Source: Acidimicrobiales bacterium (GTDB taxonomy: Bacteria > Actinomycetota > Acidimicrobiia > Acidimicrobiales > Iamiaceae). Taken from it: 64,000 nucleotides of DNA. Below, one piece after another: positions 53,729 to 62,454 of this stretch. The notes beneath the pieces are model-generated. The model was not told the DNA's origin, ran no database searches, and saw nothing but the letters and a program-made list of their open reading frames with translations. How positions within the stretch are numbered: the first letter of the stretch is position 1; the number at the start of each line of letters is the position of its first letter. The position numbers were made by a program, and so were the translations under genes. The stretch lies in contig DASZTW010000005.1 of the NCBI GenBank assembly GCA_035547835.1, positions 124,001 through 188,000 of the forward strand. Reading direction: 5' to 3'.

Positions 53729-54337
53729 TCAGCGATCGTTGATGTTCTCGAACAGCGGGATGAGGATGAAGCTGACCACACCGACCGCCAGCAACAGCAG
53801 GCCGAACAGCAACAGGCCGCCGGACCCGACCAGCCAGGCGGCCAGTGCCAGCAGCACCCCGATCGCGATGATCGCCGCGGGAAACACGTCCATCACCCGC
53901 TTCAACCGGGCGGGACGCAGGTCAGGGCCGCTCGGTTGGCCGGGCCGATCGCGGGCGAGACGCGGCGGCTCGCGCTGGGCCGCGACGTGTGGCACCTCGT
54001 CCGGCAGCGGGGGATGCACGCGGCGGGTGCCTTCCGGCGTTGGCTCGGGCTCGGGTGCGGGCGGCGACTCCCCCGCCGGCGCCGGATCGGCACGCGCCTC
54101 GGCAGTCGGCACGGGGTCCGACGCCGTAGCGGGTGGCGCCGGCGATCGTTCGGCCGCGAGCTGCTGGTCGTACGCCGCGCGCTTGGCGGGGTCGCGCAGC
54201 ACGGCCCAGGCCTCGGCGGCGTCGCTGCGCCGCGCGCGGTCGTCGTCGGCCTCGCCGAGCACCGTGCGGAGGTAGGCCCGCCGGACCTCGGCCGTCGGCG
54301 CGTCGGGCGTCACCCCGAGCACCTCGTAGTGGTTCAT
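53729..54337 (-). CDS. J-domain-like membrane protein without the HPD motif
   Basis: A 202-residue protein. Residues 1-~62 look like a J domain (NHYEVLGVTPDAPTAEVRRA, then EAWAVLRDPAKRAAYDQQL), but the HPD tripeptide needed to stimulate DnaK is replaced by GEAD. A Pro/Glu/Ala-rich linker (~65-140) leads to two C-terminal transmembrane helices (AAIIAIGVLLALAAWLVG and LLLFGLLLLAVGVVSFILI). It is unlikely to be a normal co-chaperone and may be a scaffold. It lies between ygfZ and trpC. Confidence 0.78.
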   Translation of the reverse strand: MNHYEVLGVTPDAPTAEVRRAYLRTVLGEADDDRARRSDAAEAWAVLRDPAKRAAYDQQLAAERSPAPPATASDPVPTAEARADPAPAGESPPAPEPEPTPEGTRRVHPPLPDEVPHVAAQREPPRLARDRPGQPSGPDLRPARLKRVMDVFPAAIIAIGVLLALAAWLVGSGGLLLFGLLLLAVGVVSFILIPLFENINDR

Positions 54338-54360
54338 GGGCGTTCCGTACCAGCTGCCCG

Positions 54361-55257
54361 TCAGACCGGCAAGGACCGCACGGTGGCCGCCACGGGTCCG
54401 CTCGAGCCCTCGACGGTGACCGCGCTGCCGGGCTCCACGGCGCGGCCCACGACACCGAGCGCGTGCTCCCCCGCCACCGACGTGACCTCGCCGACGACCT
54501 TGCCGTCGGCGTCGGCGACCGATGCACCGGGTGCCACGTCGCCCGACGCCAGATCGAGCAGCCGGATCGGCCGCGGGACGTGCCCGCCGCGCGAGTCGAT
54601 GCGGGCCACCAGCTCCTGGCCGGTGTAGCAACCCTTGGTGAAGCTGACCGACTGGTCGACCAGCCACCGACCGCCTTCGTTGGGTATCCCGTCGACCGCC
54701 AAGTCGACGCCGGTCACCGGCACGCCGGCGTCGACCCGCAGCTGCTCGTAACGATCCGCGTCGGCCGCCGTCGCGCCGTCCGGCACGTCGACGGTGGGGC
54801 CCCACAAGTCGACGCCGTCGATCCCCGGCCAAGGTGCGCCTGCCACGACCTCTGCGGCGCCGGCGAAGCGATCCACCGTTGCGCCGTCGCCGCGGATCGC
54901 CACGCACTGCCAGGCGAGGGGCCGAAAGTCGCACTTGGTGCGGAGCTTGAACCGCTCAAGCCGCGCGGTCATCGCCGGACCGATGCCGGCATCGGTGTCG
55001 AGCAAGTAGGCCTCTCCCCTCGGCTCGGTGCCGGCCGGCTCGGCGTCAGCCGTCTCGCCGTAAGGAACATCGGCGCCGGCCAGACGGGTGACCCGCAACC
55101 ACGCCACGGTCTTGCCAGTCGGCTCCAACAGCAGCGCGCGCACCGACTCGCCGACGGCCAAGCTGCTGAGGTCCTGGCTGAGCTGGCCCTGCAGGTACGT
55201 CGCCGCGTCAGGCCCGGTGGCGAGCACTGCGTCGCGCTCGATGCGGAACGCCTCCAT
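54361..55257 (-). CDS. ygfZ: YgfZ/GcvT-type folate-binding protein
   Basis: A 298-residue protein of the tetrahydrofolate-binding family that helps maintain Fe-S enzymes. The signature FTKGCYTGQELVAR is present, as is DAATYLQGQLSQDL at the N terminus. ATG at 55257 overlaps the trpE stop (TGATG), so it is coupled to trpE. GcvT itself is longer and lacks the KGCYTGQE motif. Confidence 0.9.
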   Translation of the reverse strand: MEAFRIERDAVLATGPDAATYLQGQLSQDLSSLAVGESVRALLLEPTGKTVAWLRVTRLAGADVPYGETADAEPAGTEPRGEAYLLDTDAGIGPAMTARLERFKLRTKCDFRPLAWQCVAIRGDGATVDRFAGAAEVVAGAPWPGIDGVDLWGPTVDVPDGATAADADRYEQLRVDAGVPVTGVDLAVDGIPNEGGRWLVDQSVSFTKGCYTGQELVARIDSRGGHVPRPIRLLDLASGDVAPGASVADADGKVVGEVTSVAGEHALGVVGRAVEPGSAVTVEGSSGPVAATVRSLPV

Positions 55258-56807
55258 CACGATGCCTCGGCTCGGGATGTGGCTCGGGATGCCCTCCGCC
55301 GTCGCTCCGCGGTCATGCGGCGGGCCGCCGGGACCGCCGCCAACAGCGCGCGGGCCTTGTTGTGGCACTCGAGGTCCTCGTGCTCGGGCACGGAGTCGAC
55401 CACGATGCCGGCTCCGGCCTGCACCGACGCCAGCCCGTCCGGCCCGACGACCATGGTGCGGATGGCGATCGCGGTGTCGATGTTGCCGCTGAAGTCGAGG
55501 TAGCCGACCACTCCCGCGTACGGCCCCCGCTTGGTGGGTTCGAGGTCGTCGATGATCTCCATCGCGCGCACTTTGGGCGCGCCCGACACCGTGCCGGCCG
55601 GGAGGGTGGCCCGCAACACGTCGATCGGCGTGCGCCCTTCGGCCAGCGCGCCCGACACCTGCGAGGTGAGGTGCATGACGTGGCTGTAGCGCTCGAGCGT
55701 CATCATCTCGTCGACGTGGCACGTGCCGAACTGCACCACCCGGCCGACGTCGTTGCGAGCCAGGTCGACCAACATGACGTGCTCGGCGAGCTCTTTGGGG
55801 TGCTCGGACAGCTCGGCGCCGAGGCGACGGTCCTCTTCGTCGGTGCGACCCCGCCGCCGGGTGCCCGCGATCGGCCGCGAGATGACCTTGCCGTCGAGCA
55901 GCTGCACCATCGGCTCGGGCGACGCGCCCACCAACGTCACTTCGGGATGGCGCACGAAATACATGTAAGGGCTCGGGTTGATCTGGCGCAGCACCCGGTA
56001 CACGTCGAACGGCTCGGCCTCGAGCGGGAAGTCGAACCGTTGGGCGAGCACGACCTGGAAGACGTCACCGGCCAGCACGTGCTCCTTGGCCACCTCCACC
56101 GCCTGCTGGTACCCCTCGGCGCCCATCGATGACGTGACCTCGGGCAGCGGATCGTCGGGATCGGGGGGGTCGACCAACGGCTCACCGAGCGGACGTGCGC
56201 CGTCGGCAGCGAGCCCTTCGAGCCGTGCCATCGCCGCGCGGTACGCGCGGTCGAGCCACGCGTCGTCGGCGCCTTCGGGCACGATCACGTTCTCGATGAG
56301 CGTCACCCGCTGGCGCCAGTGGTCGAACGCGGCGAGCTGGCCGATCACGGACAGCACCGCGTCGGGCCGGCCCAAGTGGTCGGTGGGCACGTTGGGCAAG
56401 CGCTCGACCTCGCGCACGACGTCGTAGCCGAGATAGCCGACCACACCGCCGTGAAGGGGTGGAAGCTCGGGGATCTGCGGCGACCGGTAGCGGTCGAGCA
56501 GCAGCTCGAGGGCAGGCAGGACGCCCTGGTCGAGCGGGAGGTCGGCCAGGCCGGGCAGCTCGCCTTCGAGCTCGAGTTGGCGACCCCGGGCGACGATCGT
56601 GGCGATCGGACGGCGTCCCACGAACGACCAGCGGCTCCAGCGCTCGCGCTCCACCGACTCCAGCAAGAAGCCCGGCTCGTCGCCTGCCGTGAGCCGGGCG
56701 TACGCGGCGACCGGGGTGATCAGGTCGCCGAGCAGCTCGCGCCACACCGGGACGACCGTGTGGTCGCGGGCGAGAGCGCGAAAGTCGTCGCGGCTGGGTC
56801 GGAGCAC
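55257..56807 (-). CDS. trpE: Anthranilate synthase component I
   Basis: A 516-residue chorismate-using enzyme: the LLES element of the tryptophan feedback site, RPIAGTRRRG, HVMLVDLARNDVGRV, GTVSGAPKVRAMEII and VQAGAGIVVDSVPE are all present. The amidotransferase TrpG and also TrpD are not encoded in this window. GTG at 56807 follows the hisI stop by 6 bp. Confidence 0.95.
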   Translation of the reverse strand: MLRPSRDDFRALARDHTVVPVWRELLGDLITPVAAYARLTAGDEPGFLLESVERERWSRWSFVGRRPIATIVARGRQLELEGELPGLADLPLDQGVLPALELLLDRYRSPQIPELPPLHGGVVGYLGYDVVREVERLPNVPTDHLGRPDAVLSVIGQLAAFDHWRQRVTLIENVIVPEGADDAWLDRAYRAAMARLEGLAADGARPLGEPLVDPPDPDDPLPEVTSSMGAEGYQQAVEVAKEHVLAGDVFQVVLAQRFDFPLEAEPFDVYRVLRQINPSPYMYFVRHPEVTLVGASPEPMVQLLDGKVISRPIAGTRRRGRTDEEDRRLGAELSEHPKELAEHVMLVDLARNDVGRVVQFGTCHVDEMMTLERYSHVMHLTSQVSGALAEGRTPIDVLRATLPAGTVSGAPKVRAMEIIDDLEPTKRGPYAGVVGYLDFSGNIDTAIAIRTMVVGPDGLASVQAGAGIVVDSVPEHEDLECHNKARALLAAVPAARRMTAERRRRASRATSRAEAS

Positions 56808-56813
56808 GACGAG

Positions 56814-57203
56814 CTACCGGTCGAGCGAGGCCGACGGGCCCGACCCGAACGACCGGTAGAAGCAGGACCGCTGCCCGGTGTGGCACGCCCCGCCGCCCTC
56901 CTGGTCGACCACGAACAGCAAGACGTCGCCGTCACAGTCGTAGTACGCCTCGCGCACGAACTGCCGGTCACCTGACGTGTCGCCTTTGCGCCATTCCTCC
57001 TGGCGCGACCGGCTCCAGAACACCGTGCGCCCCTCATCGAGCGTGCGCCGCAAGGTGGTCTCGTTCATCCAGGCCATCATCAGGACCTGCCCGGTCGCCT
57101 GCTCCTGCACGATCGCCGGCACGAGACCGTCGGCGTTGTACGTGATGTTGGCGAGGTCTTCGTCGCGGATCGGGATGGCAGTGGCCCCGGGCATGGCCGC
57201 CAT
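56814..57203 (-). CDS. hisI: Phosphoribosyl-AMP cyclohydrolase
   Basis: A 129-residue Zn/Mg enzyme of histidine synthesis. [33 protein letters not shown] and [20 protein letters not shown] hold the metal ligands. It is HisI only, with no HisE domain. ATG at 57203 or 57194; a TACGAT box 7 nt before the second ATG favours 57194 if leaderless. Confidence 0.94.
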   Translation of the reverse strand: MAAMPGATAIPIRDEDLANITYNADGLVPAIVQEQATGQVLMMAWMNETTLRRTLDEGRTVFWSRSRQEEWRKGDTSGDRQFVREAYYDCDGDVLLFVVDQEGGGACHTGQRSCFYRSFGSGPSASLDR

Positions 57204-57460
57204 CGTACGGGCCGCTTCCCGAGGTCCCCCAACCGAATACCGTCAGCCGATCGACGTGCGCCTTTGCCAGACTGCGTGGCGGATGAACCCGTTCAGGTAG
57301 CTGCACTGATTCGCTGACGCCGTCAGCACCGCCACGCCCGGCGCGGCTTGTCTGGCGCGCCGCGCCACGCCGGCACGAGGTCCACCTCGTCGCTCGACCC
57401 CTCACCGGTGCTGCCAGCGACAGCCCAGCACGAACGCCAGGCCCTCGCCGATCATCACCG
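57204..57460. other. Intergenic region between groES-like and hisI
   Basis: 257 bp with no credible gene on either strand. Nothing beyond the possible hisI -10 box at its left end was recognised. Confidence 0.5.
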
Positions 57461-57811
57461 TCAGAGGTACAGGCCGGTGCTCGACTCTTCGAGGCGCGGC
57501 GACGCCACGGCGTGGATGTCGCGCTCGCGCAAGATGAGGTAGTCGGCGCCGCGCACCTCGACCTCGTAGCGGTCCTCTGGGTTGAACAGCACCTGGTCGC
57601 CGACTTCCATGGTGCGGACGTTCGGGCCGTGCGCGACGACCTCGGCCCACGCCAGGCGCTTGCCCATCTGGGCGGTGGCGGGGATCAAGATGCCGCCGGT
57701 CGACCGGCGCTCGCCCTCGGCCGTGTTCAGCTTCACCAAGATGCGGTCGTTCAGCATCTTGATCGGGAGCTTCTCGTCGTCGGCGGGTCCGGGGGGCGCG
57801 TGCTCGGTCAC
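57461..57811 (-). CDS. GroES-like co-chaperonin, solitary
   Basis: A 116-residue protein with the Cpn10 pattern: [12 protein letters not shown], mobile-loop region [35 protein letters not shown] and [12 protein letters not shown]. Unlike a normal groES it is not followed by groEL; the GTG at 57811 overlaps the hisF stop (GTGA). The loop end differs from the usual GIVLPDTA, so partner preference may differ. Confidence 0.85.
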   Translation of the reverse strand: MTEHAPPGPADDEKLPIKMLNDRILVKLNTAEGERRSTGGILIPATAQMGKRLAWAEVVAHGPNVRTMEVGDQVLFNPEDRYEVEVRGADYLILRERDIHAVASPRLEESSTGLYL

Positions 57812-58617
57812 GACGCGACGGTATCCGGCGAGGCGGGCGGCACGGGCCGTACCGCGATCCCCCGCGCCGCCATGGCGGCTTTGGCTTCGGCGATCGTGTG
57901 CTCACCGAAGTGGAAGATCGACGCGGCCAGCACCGCGTCGGCGTGGCCCTCGAGGACACCGTCGGCCAAGTGGTCGAGCGTGCCGACCCCGCCCGATGCG
58001 ATCACCGGCACCCGCACCGCGGCGGCCACGGCCCGGGTGAGCGGGAGGTCGAAGCCGTCACGGGTGCCGTCGCGGTCCATCGACGTGAGCAGGATCTCGC
58101 CCGCACCGAGCGCCTCCACTTCCTGCACCCACTCGATGGCGTCGCGGCCGGTGCCGGTGCGTCCGCCGTGGGTCGTGATCTCCCACCAGCCGTCGGGGTG
58201 CGCCGGGCCGGCCGGCCGGCGGCGGGCGTCGACCGCCACCACCGCGCACTGGCTGCCGAAGACCTCGGCCACCTCGGTGACCAGCTCGGGTCGGTCGACC
58301 GCGGCCGTGTTCATCGACACCTTGTCGGCACCGGCGCGCAACATGCGACGCGCGTCGTCGACGGTGCGGATGCCGCCGCCGACGGTGAACGGGATGAAGA
58401 CCTGCTCAGAAGTACGCCGGGCGACGTCGACCATGGTGTCGCGGGCGTCGCTCGAGGCAGTGATGTCGAGGAACACCAACTCGTCGGCGCCTTCGAGGTC
58501 GTAGCGCGCGGCGAGCTCGACCGGGTCGCCCGCGTCACGAAGGCCGACGAAGTTCACGCCCTTGACGACGCGACCCGCGTCGACGTCGAGACAAGGGATC
58601 ACACGGGCGCACTCCAC
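57808..58617 (-). CDS. hisF: Imidazole glycerol phosphate synthase, cyclase subunit
   Basis: A 269-residue barrel: [18 protein letters not shown] with the catalytic Asp, [32 protein letters not shown] and SMNTAAV are present, with the second Asp in [10 protein letters not shown]. It works with HisH, encoded in the next string. GTG start, 6 nt after TAGCGT. Confidence 0.96.
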   Translation of the reverse strand: MECARVIPCLDVDAGRVVKGVNFVGLRDAGDPVELAARYDLEGADELVFLDITASSDARDTMVDVARRTSEQVFIPFTVGGGIRTVDDARRMLRAGADKVSMNTAAVDRPELVTEVAEVFGSQCAVVAVDARRRPAGPAHPDGWWEITTHGGRTGTGRDAIEWVQEVEALGAGEILLTSMDRDGTRDGFDLPLTRAVAAAVRVPVIASGGVGTLDHLADGVLEGHADAVLAASIFHFGEHTIAEAKAAMAARGIAVRPVPPASPDTVAS

Positions 58618-58623
58618 CCGACC

Positions 58624-58629
58624 ACGCTA
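58624..58629 (-). promoter_or_regulatory. -10 box of hisF, leaderless type
   Basis: TAGCGT on the minus strand, 6 nt before the hisF GTG; no ribosome binding site. Confidence 0.45.
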
Positions 58630-58685
58630 CCGGCAACCGCCGCCTGGTCCGGCTGGCCGACTCTCCACCTGGCACGCTGGCCACC

Positions 58686-59264
58686 ATGGCATCGAGCATC
58701 GTGATCGTCCGGCACGGCGCGACCGAGTGGAGCGAGGCCGGACGGCACACAGGCCGCACCGACCTCCCACTGCTCGACAAGGGCCGCGACGCGGCACGCC
58801 GGCTCCGCCCGTGGTTCGCCGACCGACATTTCGACCTGGTGCTCGTGAGTCCGCTGCGACGGGCGACGGAAACCGCCGAGCTCGCCGGCCTCACCGATCC
58901 CGCTCAGGCTGCCGAGCTCGACGCCGACCTCATGGAGTGGGACTACGGCGAGGTCGAGGGCATCACCAGCGCCGACTACCGCGCCACGCATCCGGGCTGG
59001 CAGGTGTGGGACGGCTGCCCCGGCGGCGAGACGGCCGACGACGTCGGCAGCCGGGCCGACCGGGTGCTGGCGCGCTGCGCTGCCGTGGACGGGTCGGTGG
59101 CCCTGGTGGCCCACGGCCACGTCCTGCGGATCCTCACCGCACGCTGGCTCGCGATGGCCCCGGTCGAGGGACGTTGCTGGGTGCTCGACCCGACGAGCCC
59201 CTCCACGCTCGGCCACGAGCACGACAACCGGGTCGTCCGCAGCTGGAACCTGACCGTGGGCTGA
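58686..59264 (+). CDS. Histidine phosphatase family protein (PGM-like)
   Basis: A 192-residue phosphatase with IVIVRHGATEWSEAGRHTGR (phospho-histidine), a second core Arg in SPLRRATETAEL, DYGEVEG and the second His in VAHGHVLRIL. It lies on the opposite strand inside the his cluster. Histidinol-phosphate phosphatase has been reported from this superfamily in actinobacteria, so a role in histidine synthesis is possible but unproven. Confidence 0.88.
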   Translation: MASSIVIVRHGATEWSEAGRHTGRTDLPLLDKGRDAARRLRPWFADRHFDLVLVSPLRRATETAELAGLTDPAQAAELDADLMEWDYGEVEGITSADYRATHPGWQVWDGCPGGETADDVGSRADRVLARCAAVDGSVALVAHGHVLRILTARWLAMAPVEGRCWVLDPTSPSTLGHEHDNRVVRSWNLTVG

Positions 59265-59289
59265 GGGGCGGGCCCCGACCTCGGGCCGG

Positions 59290-60045
59290 TCAGGCCGGCG
59301 CGACGGCGGCGAGCGCCTCGTCGATCGTGAACGCACCTTCGTAGAGCGCGCGGCCCACGATGGCCCCGGCGAGGCGCCGGCCGTCGACTTCCAACGAGTC
59401 GAGCGTCTGGAGGTCGGCGAGGGTGCCCACGCCCCCCGACGCGACCACCGGCAGGTCGGTGGCGTCCAGCACGCGGGCCAGCCCGTCGACATCGGGGCCT
59501 GCGAGCGTGCCGTCGCGCCCGATCTCGGTGACGACGAGCGCGGCGACGGCCGAACCGGCGAACGTGGCGGCGGCGTCGAACAAATCACGCCCGGAACCCT
59601 CGACCCAACCCCGCACGGCCACTTCCCAACCCGTGGCGGTGCGGCGGGCGTCGAGTCCCACCGCGACACGGCCCGGATGGCGCGCGGCGAGGTCCCGCAC
59701 CCAGTCGGGGTCGTCGAGGGCGGCGGTGCCGACGACCACCCGGTGCACGCCCCCGTCGAGCAGCGCGGTGGCCGCGGCGTCGTCGCGCACGCCACCGCTG
59801 GCCTCCACCGACGCGCTGGTACCGGACAAGGCGGTGGCGACGTCGAGGATCACCGGACGGTTCCGCGGGTCACCGGTGCGCGCCGCGTCGAGGTCGACCA
59901 CGTGCAACCACGACGCCCCCGCGGCGGCGAACCGGCGGGCCTGCGCGACCGGGTCGTCGCCGTACACGGTCTCTCGGGCGAAGTCGCCTTGGTACAGCCG
60001 GACGCAGCGACCGTCACGCAAGTCGATGGCGGGATACAGGTCCAT
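59290..60045 (-). CDS. hisA: ProFAR isomerase HisA
   Basis: A 251-residue barrel: LYPAIDLRDGRCVRLYQGDF with catalytic Asp8, WLHVVDLDAA, ASGGVRDDAAAT and TEIGRDGTLAGPD with the second Asp. ATG at 60045 overlaps the hisH stop by one base. With trpF present separately, a monofunctional HisA is expected. Confidence 0.94.
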   Translation of the reverse strand: MDLYPAIDLRDGRCVRLYQGDFARETVYGDDPVAQARRFAAAGASWLHVVDLDAARTGDPRNRPVILDVATALSGTSASVEASGGVRDDAAATALLDGGVHRVVVGTAALDDPDWVRDLAARHPGRVAVGLDARRTATGWEVAVRGWVEGSGRDLFDAAATFAGSAVAALVVTEIGRDGTLAGPDVDGLARVLDATDLPVVASGGVGTLADLQTLDSLEVDGRRLAGAIVGRALYEGAFTIDEALAAVAPA

Positions 60046-60740
60046 CAGGCCGCGCTCGTGCCGGCTCGCACGGCAGCGCACTGGCCCACGAACGCGCGAA
60101 GGAGCGCGAGCCCGTCGCGGCTCGACTTCTCGGGGTGGAACTGCGTCGACGCCAAGCGACCGAGCCCCGCGGCGGCGACCATCGGACCGCCGTAATCGCA
60201 GGTGGCGAGCACGCAGGCCCTGCCGGCGTCCGGAACCACCGCGGCGTACGAATGGACGAAGTACGCCCACGGGTGAGCCGGCATCTGCGCGAACAGCGGG
60301 TGGCGGGGTTGCACCGGGTCGAGGCGATTCCACTGCATCTGCGGCCGCTTCACGCCGTCGGGCAGCAGCGTCACGTGACCCGGCAGCAGGCCGAGGCCGG
60401 GTGCGTCGGGCGACTCGTCGGATCCGTCGAACAGCAGCTGCATGCCGACGCAGATCCCGAGGAACGGCACGCCCCCGCCATCGCGAGCTGCCGTGGCCAG
60501 CGCCACGACCTCGGTTTCGAGGCCTGACGCGCGCAGCGCGCTGCGGCACTTCCCGAACGCGCCGACACCGGGCAGCACCACCCCGTCGGCCGTGGCGATG
60601 CGCGCCGGATCGCTCTCCAACGCGGCGTCCGCACCCGCCTGCTGCAAGGCCTTCTCGACCGAACGGAGGTTGCCGATCCCGTAGTCGACCACCGAGATCC
60701 GGGGCCGCGACCCGGGCCCCGGAACGGATGCCCCGCTCAC
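60045..60740 (-). CDS. hisH: Imidazole glycerol phosphate synthase, glutaminase subunit
   Basis: A 231-residue class I amidotransferase: VVDYGIGNLRSV at the N terminus, nucleophile Cys in LGICVGMQLLF, and His-Glu in TQFHPEKSS. It supplies ammonia to HisF. The GTG start overlaps the hisB stop (GTGA). Confidence 0.96.
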   Translation of the reverse strand: MSGASVPGPGSRPRISVVDYGIGNLRSVEKALQQAGADAALESDPARIATADGVVLPGVGAFGKCRSALRASGLETEVVALATAARDGGGVPFLGICVGMQLLFDGSDESPDAPGLGLLPGHVTLLPDGVKRPQMQWNRLDPVQPRHPLFAQMPAHPWAYFVHSYAAVVPDAGRACVLATCDYGGPMVAAAGLGRLASTQFHPEKSSRDGLALLRAFVGQCAAVRAGTSAA

Positions 60741-61336
60741 AGCTGGCCCTTGGTCGACGGCACCCCACGGCCTTCGACGCGCACCGCGTCGCGCAAGCAG
60801 CGCGCCACGCCCTTGAACGTGGCCTCGACGACGTGGTGGGTGTTCACCCCGGCTCGCTTGGTGACGTGCAGCGTGATGCCGGCTGCCGTCGCGAACGACT
60901 GCCAGAAGTGCTCGGACATCTCCGGGTTGAAGGGCGGATCGCCCAGCGGGAGGACTTCACCGAACGGCACGTCGAACACCACGAACGGCCGGCCCGACAA
61001 GTCGAGGGCAACTTCGACCAGCGCCTCGTCGAGTGGGTACAGCCCGCTCGCGAACCGCCGAACGCCCGCTTTGTCGCCGAGCGCCTCGCGGAACGTCTCC
61101 CCGATCAAGATGCCCGTGTCCTCGACGGTGTGGTGCCCGTCGACCTGCAAGTCGCCCTTGGCCTCGACCCGGAGATCGAAGCCGCCGTGGCGGCCGAGCT
61201 GGTCGAGCATGTGGTCGAAGAACGGCAGACCCGTCGACACCTCGACCTGCCCCGTCGGGCCGTCGAGGTCGAGGGTCACCGAGATGTCGGTCTCCTTGGT
61301 GGTGCGGCTGCGGCCGGCGGACCGGGTCGAAGTCAT
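60737..61336 (-). CDS. hisB: Imidazoleglycerol-phosphate dehydratase
   Basis: A 199-residue manganese enzyme with two metal motifs: GHHTVEDTG (HHxxED) and THHVVEATFK. FFDHMLDQLGRHGGFDL and SEHFWQSFA complete the pattern. Monofunctional, with no phosphatase domain. ATG at 61336 overlaps the hisC stop. Confidence 0.96.
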   Translation of the reverse strand: MTSTRSAGRSRTTKETDISVTLDLDGPTGQVEVSTGLPFFDHMLDQLGRHGGFDLRVEAKGDLQVDGHHTVEDTGILIGETFREALGDKAGVRRFASGLYPLDEALVEVALDLSGRPFVVFDVPFGEVLPLGDPPFNPEMSEHFWQSFATAAGITLHVTKRAGVNTHHVVEATFKGVARCLRDAVRVEGRGVPSTKGQL

Positions 61337-62454
61337 GTCGGGTTCGGCCTTTCGCCCAGGGCGCGCCGGAGCGCAGCGAGGAACCGGGTGTTCTCGTCAG
61401 CGGTCCCGACGGTCACCCGGAGGCAGCCTTCGAGGCCGGGCCAGGACGCGCAGTTGCGGATCAGGACCGACTGGTCGACCAAGCGCTGCCAGACCTCGTC
61501 GCCACCGACGCCGCGCGGCCGGAACAAGATGAAGTTGGCGGCGGACGGCCAGACATCGACGTCAAGGTCGGCGAGACCCGCCTCGATCCGACCTCGCTCC
61601 TCGACGATCGCCGCGACCCGCGCTTCCATCTCCGCGGCGTGGTCGAGCGCGAGCCGCCCTGCCAGCTGCTTCATGGCGTCGAGGTGGTAGGGCAGCGCCA
61701 CCTTCCACAGCTCGGCCACCAACCATGGCGGCCCGATGAGGTAACCGAGGCGGGCCGCGGCCATCGACCAGGTCTTGGAGTACGTGCGGGTGACCGCGAG
61801 CGGCACATCGGGACCGACGAGATCGAGCGCGCTCCACGGCGCGAACTGCCCGTACGCCTCGTCGACCACCACCAGACCAGGCGCCGCGCCGAGCGCGTGC
61901 CGCACGAGCTCGGGGTCCTCGGCCAGGCCCGTGGGGTTGTTCGGCGAGCACAGGAACAACACGTCGGGGGCGCGCTGCGCGAGCAAGCGGTCGAGCTCTG
62001 TGCGATCGAGCCCGAACGACTCGTCGCGTGCGCCCACGACCACCTCCGTGCCGGTGAGCCGCGCGATGTGGCTGTGCAACGCGTACGTCGGCTCGAACAC
62101 CGCAGCGGTTCGCCCCGCGCCTCCGTACGTGAGGAGCAGCACTTGCAGCACCTCGTTGGATCCATTGGCCACGAACACCTGCTCGGGACCGACCTCGTGC
62201 AGCTTGCCGATCGCCGTGCGCAAGCCGGTGGCCTCGCGGTCGGGGTAGCGGTGCCAGTCGAGAGCGCGGATCCCCGCCGTGAGCTCGTCGACGAACGCCG
62301 CGGGTGGCTGGAACGGCGATTCGTTGGTGTTGAGCCGCACGTCGACCGCGACTTGTGGAGAGTGGTAGCCCTCCATCAACGCGACGTCGTCGCGCGGCGC
62401 GACCCTCGGTGTCGACCCAGCCATGGCAGTCGGCTTCGATCCGGAGGCGCTCAC
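61333..62454 (-). CDS. hisC: Histidinol-phosphate aminotransferase
   Basis: A 373-residue class I/II aminotransferase: LNTNESPFQPP, VANGSNEVLQ, CSPNNPTG, VVDEAYGQF and TYSKTWSMAAARLGY with the PLP lysine. GTG at 62454 overlaps the hisD stop (GTGA). The C-terminal FRVTVGT-like segment (LRVTVGTADENTRFL) is typical of HisC. Confidence 0.95.
   Translation of the reverse strand: MSASGSKPTAMAGSTPRVAPRDDVALMEGYHSPQVAVDVRLNTNESPFQPPAAFVDELTAGIRALDWHRYPDREATGLRTAIGKLHEVGPEQVFVANGSNEVLQVLLLTYGGAGRTAAVFEPTYALHSHIARLTGTEVVVGARDESFGLDRTELDRLLAQRAPDVLFLCSPNNPTGLAEDPELVRHALGAAPGLVVVDEAYGQFAPWSALDLVGPDVPLAVTRTYSKTWSMAAARLGYLIGPPWLVAELWKVALPYHLDAMKQLAGRLALDHAAEMEARVAAIVEERGRIEAGLADLDVDVWPSAANFILFRPRGVGGDEVWQRLVDQSVLIRNCASWPGLEGCLRVTVGTADENTRFLAALRRALGERPNPT

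Noticed and set aside
53729-54934. 401-residue version of the J-like protein
   Set aside because: The N-terminal half is a shadow of ygfZ; the J-like fold begins at the ATG at 54337.
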